Origin: Eonycteris spelaea
Taxonomy: Eukaryota > Chordata > Mammalia > Chiroptera > Pteropodidae
Assembly (NCBI GenBank): GCA_003508835.1
Contig: PUFA01000003.1
Coordinates: forward strand, 17,151,501-17,215,500
Direction of reading: 5' to 3'
DNA length: 64,000 bases
Shown: one piece after another, positions 61,278 through 64,000 of the stretch
How the letters are laid out: every line of letters starts with the position of its first letter
Numbering within the stretch: the first letter of the stretch is position 1
Translations under genes and position numbers: made by a program
The notes under the pieces: generated by a model
The model's database searches: none
Seen by the model: the letters and a program-made list of their open reading frames with translations, nothing else
What the model was told of the DNA's origin: nothing

Positions 61278-61400
61278 GCGGTGGTGGGGAGCAGCCAGCC
61301 ACAACAAGCCCCAAGGCCGATGAGGGCTCGGAGGCCGTGCTCCCTAAGCCCAGGAGTGTGTTCCACATCGAGTGGTCAACCATTCGGAGAAGAAGCAAAG
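61278..61400 (+). CDS. SLC14A2: SLC14A2 coding exon J: linker with two PKA-type serines (intact frame)
   Basis: 123 nt, starting two bases into a codon. It reads GGGEQPATTSPKADEGSEAV, LPKPRSVFHIEW and STIRRRSK. This is the cytoplasmic linker joining the two transporter units in UT-A1. Ser of PRS (AGT 61355-61357) and Ser of RRRS (AGC 61394-61396) are 13 residues apart. Counting from the unit end gives positions about 486 and 499, the two sites phosphorylated after vasopressin in rat UT-A1. Their retention suggests the UT-A1 linker is still constrained. Acceptor is CTGGCTAG, donor GTGTGA. The exon starts about 190 bp after the RPL7A retropseudogene, with no overlap. Confidence 0.96.
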
Positions 61401-61419
61401 GTGTGAGCTACTTCCCCCT

Positions 61420-61525
61420 CACTCTTGGGTCCTCGATTTATTCATCTCTAAAACGGGGACAATGGCAATTACCTACTTCACAGGGTGATGGGGAGAGCCA
61501 TGAAGTTTGGGCTCATTCTTGCCAT
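61420..61525 (+). repeat. MIR fragment
   Basis: 'ttcatctctaaaacggggacaatggcaattacctacttcacaggg' is a sense MIR segment just downstream of exon J. Confidence 0.7.
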
Positions 61526-61624
61526 TGCTGACCTCTGACCACAGCCACAGGTCCCAGTATCTAGACTCTCCCTGAGTGGGAGATGGGAGCTGGGACAGGC
61601 AGCAGGCTCTGTAGGTCTGGCCAG

Positions 61625-61775
61625 GAGGTCTCAAATTTGATGCACATTAGAATCACCTACATCTCACCCCAGGAGACTCTAATTCTTCTGGGGAGCAGCC
61701 TGGGTGGACTTAAGGATCTTTAAAAGCTCTCCATGAGATTCTATTTGCTGCCAAGTCACAAACCACTAGCCTAGG
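61625..61775. mobile_element. MER20-like hAT element
   Basis: 'ggtctcaaatttgatgcacattagaatcacct' to 'ccaagtcacaaaccactag' follows MER20. It lies between linker exons J and K. Confidence 0.7.
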
Positions 61776-62019
61776 AGGCTAGAGATAAAAGTTCTCACCT
61801 ACAGCAGTAGTGGAGATGTAAGACCAAGAGAACAGGTAAAGATGCATGAAAAAAGATGGACTCCCAAAGGCCGAGACAGGGGGTGTGGGGAGGCTTCCGA
61901 GGGCAGCCAAAGCTGAGCAGGTAGGGGAACCAGAAACTTGGATTTAGAAGCCGACGACATGTTGTAGCAAACAGGGAGGAGTCAGGGAGGGGTCTCCCCA
62001 ACCAGCTGCACGGTTGAAA

Positions 62020-62150
62020 CAGCCTCATTAAGGCCAGGCAGAGGGGCAATCTCATTTTTCCCCTCACAACCCAAAGAGGGGAGTTGACTTGCCCAGAGTC
62101 ACTCAGTTAGCAGGGGCACTGCAGAATAAAACTGATTCCTGGTTAGTGTC
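62020..62150 (-). repeat. MIR fragment
   Basis: 'gagttgacttgcccagagtcactcagttagcagggg' is the antisense MIR core. Confidence 0.65.
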
Positions 62151-63478
62151 CTTTTAACAACATCACGTGCTTCCCAGAAGATGCATTAGTGATGTTCTGT
62201 TTCAATTTATCTGAGCCTCATTGTTTCATACCTAAAGTAGCCAACCCAGAGAGACGGGCCTGGAGTGGATGGGAAAACATCACACAGGTGGAAAGGCTTC
62301 GAGAAAGAGCCCCTCTCGCCCAGGAGTTTGTATTTGTTTGGGGCCCTGGGCATGGTGTGAACGAAAGTATGGCTTGCCTCAAAACCTCCTCCTATGTGGT
62401 TTGGGTCTGTGGTGAGGGAAGGCCTAGCAGAGAGCCCCATGCAAAGGCGCCTGGGAGGGAGAGGTTGGTCGCAGTTGCTGAAGAGCTGGCAGGCAGAGGG
62501 GAGCTTCAGACAGAAGCAGCAGGTCCATCGGGAATAGCACACACACGGACTTCCTCTTTGCTTCCTACTCTTCCTTTCAAAGCTTCCAACAATAATTTGA
62601 TTCTCCTGCATAGTGTAACTTCCCATCTATACTGGTGCTTGAAGTCCCTGGTCCTTCCAAAGTGGGAACACATTTCCTTTGATGCCTGTTTTCTTGGGCT
62701 TAGGTACCCTCAAGACTCATGAGTGCAGATTGGAAACAGTCAACTTGGTCTGAAACGTCGGGCGTTCAGAACGCAACCTGCCGTTCTCATACTTGACCAC
62801 TAGAGAGAACCAGAGCACCAAGACCGAAACTTCCAAGGGCCATAACTTCTTTTACGAAGTATAAAACCCTACTGAAATGGGTCATCTTTAAAAAAATAAA
62901 TTATCTCGTAATAGTGAAAAACATGTTTGGAGCCACTTTACAAGAGTTTTCTAGAATTGCAAGGACATGCCAAAATCAATTTTAAGTAATGGCATGGATA
63001 TCGCTTGTCAATCAACCCGCAGTTGCTGCCAAAATACCTAAAATTCCATACTAGCGAAAAAGAGACCCGAACAACTCAAAGTCATCCAGTTGGGAAGGTC
63101 ATAGTAAAAAGCAAACAGACCTTGCATGGCTTAGGCAGCTTAATAGTTTATGAGCAATAGCATCCAAGTTCCTTTCTTTGCACACTTAAGAATTCTCCAT
63201 ATAGGATGAGAAACGACCCTGGATTTGGGGATCATGGGCAACTCACTGCTTCCTCATCTAAAATATTTAGGAACTGAGCTAAATCAAAACGTGTTCATGA
63301 AAAGTCAATCGGTCTTTGGATTCCCTAAATTCCTGTTTACATAAGGATGTGTATTTTCCCCCCAAAGGGAGAGCCCAAATTGGTTCATAACCAGGAAAAG
63401 AAAAAAAGGGCCCTTCCAGCTGCTTGGGGCCGGGGGAGAGGTGTCCTAACTGATGATGTTCTTTCCTTCCATCTCCAG

Positions 63479-63561
63479 TGTTTGGGAAAGCTGAACACCA
63501 GGAGAGACAAACCAAAGACCCTTCTCCCTATCAGTGCCAGAAGCCCCCAGTCGAGTTGCTG
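63479..63561 (+). CDS. SLC14A2: SLC14A2 coding exon K: linker continued (intact frame)
   Basis: 83 nt, starting two bases into the Val codon completed with G of exon J. It reads VFGKAEHQERQTKDPSPYQC and QKPPVELL, and ends after Leu at donor GTGAGT (63562). This matches the UT-A1 linker just before the Met used to start UT-A2; that next exon is beyond the window. The residues QCQKPP differ from the human YRKPT region, a plain substitution difference. Confidence 0.95.
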
Positions 63562-64000
63562 GTGAGTGATGAGTGGTCCCCAATTAGATGCAGCGCCCCA
63601 TAGTCACAGAGGTGGTGGCAAATGAGGGATCTGAGGTCCAGGAAAGGCATTCTCGATTTAGGCAAACTTTTCTTGAATTCATATTTCCAGAAATATAATT
63701 TACCTGGGATTAAAATGTCTGTTTTTCACAGTTTACTTTATACAGTTTCATACCCCCTTGATTTGAATTCTCTATTTTTCATCTTTATCTAAATCTGGCG
63801 CTTAAGCCTGTAGGTAACAAGCTGGTGCCAGTTTTCAAAAACAGAATCTTCACATGTTTAATTTTCTGGACAGTTACATTTAAAAGACTAGACATGCTGG
63901 GGAGGGGTATTTCTTCTAGAAAGAGTATAGTATAGTGGAAGTAATGGGTTTTTAAAAGAATCTAAAGATCGATTAAAGGTCTACTGTTTGACCTGACCTC
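63562..64000 (+). other. SLC14A2 intron after exon K, cut by window end
   Basis: Intron from donor GTGAGT. AT-rich single-copy sequence; nothing else recognised. Confidence 0.8.

Larger units (their letters stand above)
61401..63478 (+). other. SLC14A2 intron J-K
   Basis: Donor GTGTGA, acceptor CATCTCCAG. It contains MIR fragments and a MER20-like element. No further coding sequence recognised. Confidence 0.8.
25532..64000 (+). other. SLC14A2: SLC14A2 (UT-A urea transporter) locus, 5' portion
   Basis: Eleven exons in order on the + strand translate into the first transporter unit and linker of UT-A. SLC14A2, rather than its relative SLC14A1 (UT-B), is shown by the long N-terminal leader, by the end of the unit ([15 protein letters not shown] followed by an acidic Ser-Pro tail), and by the glycine-rich linker with VFHIEW and IRRRSK; UT-B has one unit and no linker. 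UT-A1 is two fused units of about ten membrane helices in the collecting-duct membrane, passing urea by facilitated diffusion. UT-A3 is the first unit alone and UT-A2 the second. The window stops before the exon where UT-A2 translation starts. Exons A, B, C, E and F have frame-breaking length differences, so the locus as written does not encode a continuous UT-A1. Introns rule out a processed copy. Confidence 0.95.

Noticed and set aside
25532..63561. SLC14A2 sequence as a retrocopy
   Set aside because: Introns with GT-AG borders separate all exons at the expected phases.
1..64000. CRISPR arrays, operons, prokaryotic genes or a novel defence system
   Set aside because: No spaced direct repeats of that type, no compact gene clusters; exon-intron structure and mammalian repeats throughout.

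Overview
The window is vertebrate nuclear DNA from a eutherian mammal. It contains split exons with GT-AG borders, ancient mammalian repeats (MIR, L2, MER20/MER5A-type hAT elements, an old L1), dinucleotide microsatellites and a processed ribosomal-protein pseudogene. There is one recognisable protein-coding locus: the 5' part of SLC14A2, the kidney urea transporter UT-A, on the + strand. Eleven coding exons lie between 25563 and 63561. They encode the first urea-transporter unit (the UT-A1/UT-A3 part) and most of the linker to the second unit. The second unit lies beyond the window.

Layout. 1-25.5 kb: no coding exon recognised; old repeats, a solitary retroviral-type LTR (about 10.47-11.05 kb), simple repeats and a few CTCF-like motifs. 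It is 5' flank or introns between untranslated SLC14A2 exons. 25.5-44.1 kb: nine coding exons (A-I here) of the first transporter unit. Reading through the donor of exon I gives a stop at 44100-44102, which is the expected end of the short isoform UT-A3. 44.1-61.3 kb: a large intron with an old L1 (47.2-49.6 kb), a candidate internal promoter near 52.0-52.4 kb (perfect cAMP-response element, CCAAT box, TATA box, donor-like site), a 5S-rRNA-derived retroposon with target-site duplication (53.65-53.89 kb), a cluster of MER20-like elements and an RPL7A retropseudogene. 61.3-63.6 kb: two linker exons (J, K). They keep both serine sites I equate with the vasopressin/PKA targets of UT-A1.

Main oddity. 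Exons A, B, C, E and F carry about eight small frame-breaking length changes relative to the family protein. Exons D and G-K are clean, and every coding-exon splice site is canonical. Taken literally, the UT-A1/UT-A3 reading frame is broken. The profile (small indels, no splice-site loss, no in-frame nonsense once indels are allowed for, high residue conservation) looks at least as much like consensus errors in a draft assembly as like gene decay. Both readings are given.

Organism. I see no Alu, B1/B2, carnivore tRNA-Lys, ruminant BovB/Bov-tA or equine ERE elements. The one relatively intact SINE-like copy has a 5S rRNA head. 5S-derived SINEs are known from fruit bats among few other mammals, so a pteropodid bat is a reasonable but unproven guess.

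How the parts work together. In other mammals UT-A1 and UT-A3 carry urea across collecting-duct cells under vasopressin/cAMP control. UT-A2 is made from an internal promoter and acts in the thin descending limb. The window holds the first unit, the UT-A3 stop, a plausible internal promoter and the phosphorylated linker. All residue comparisons rest on remembered family sequence, not on a search.
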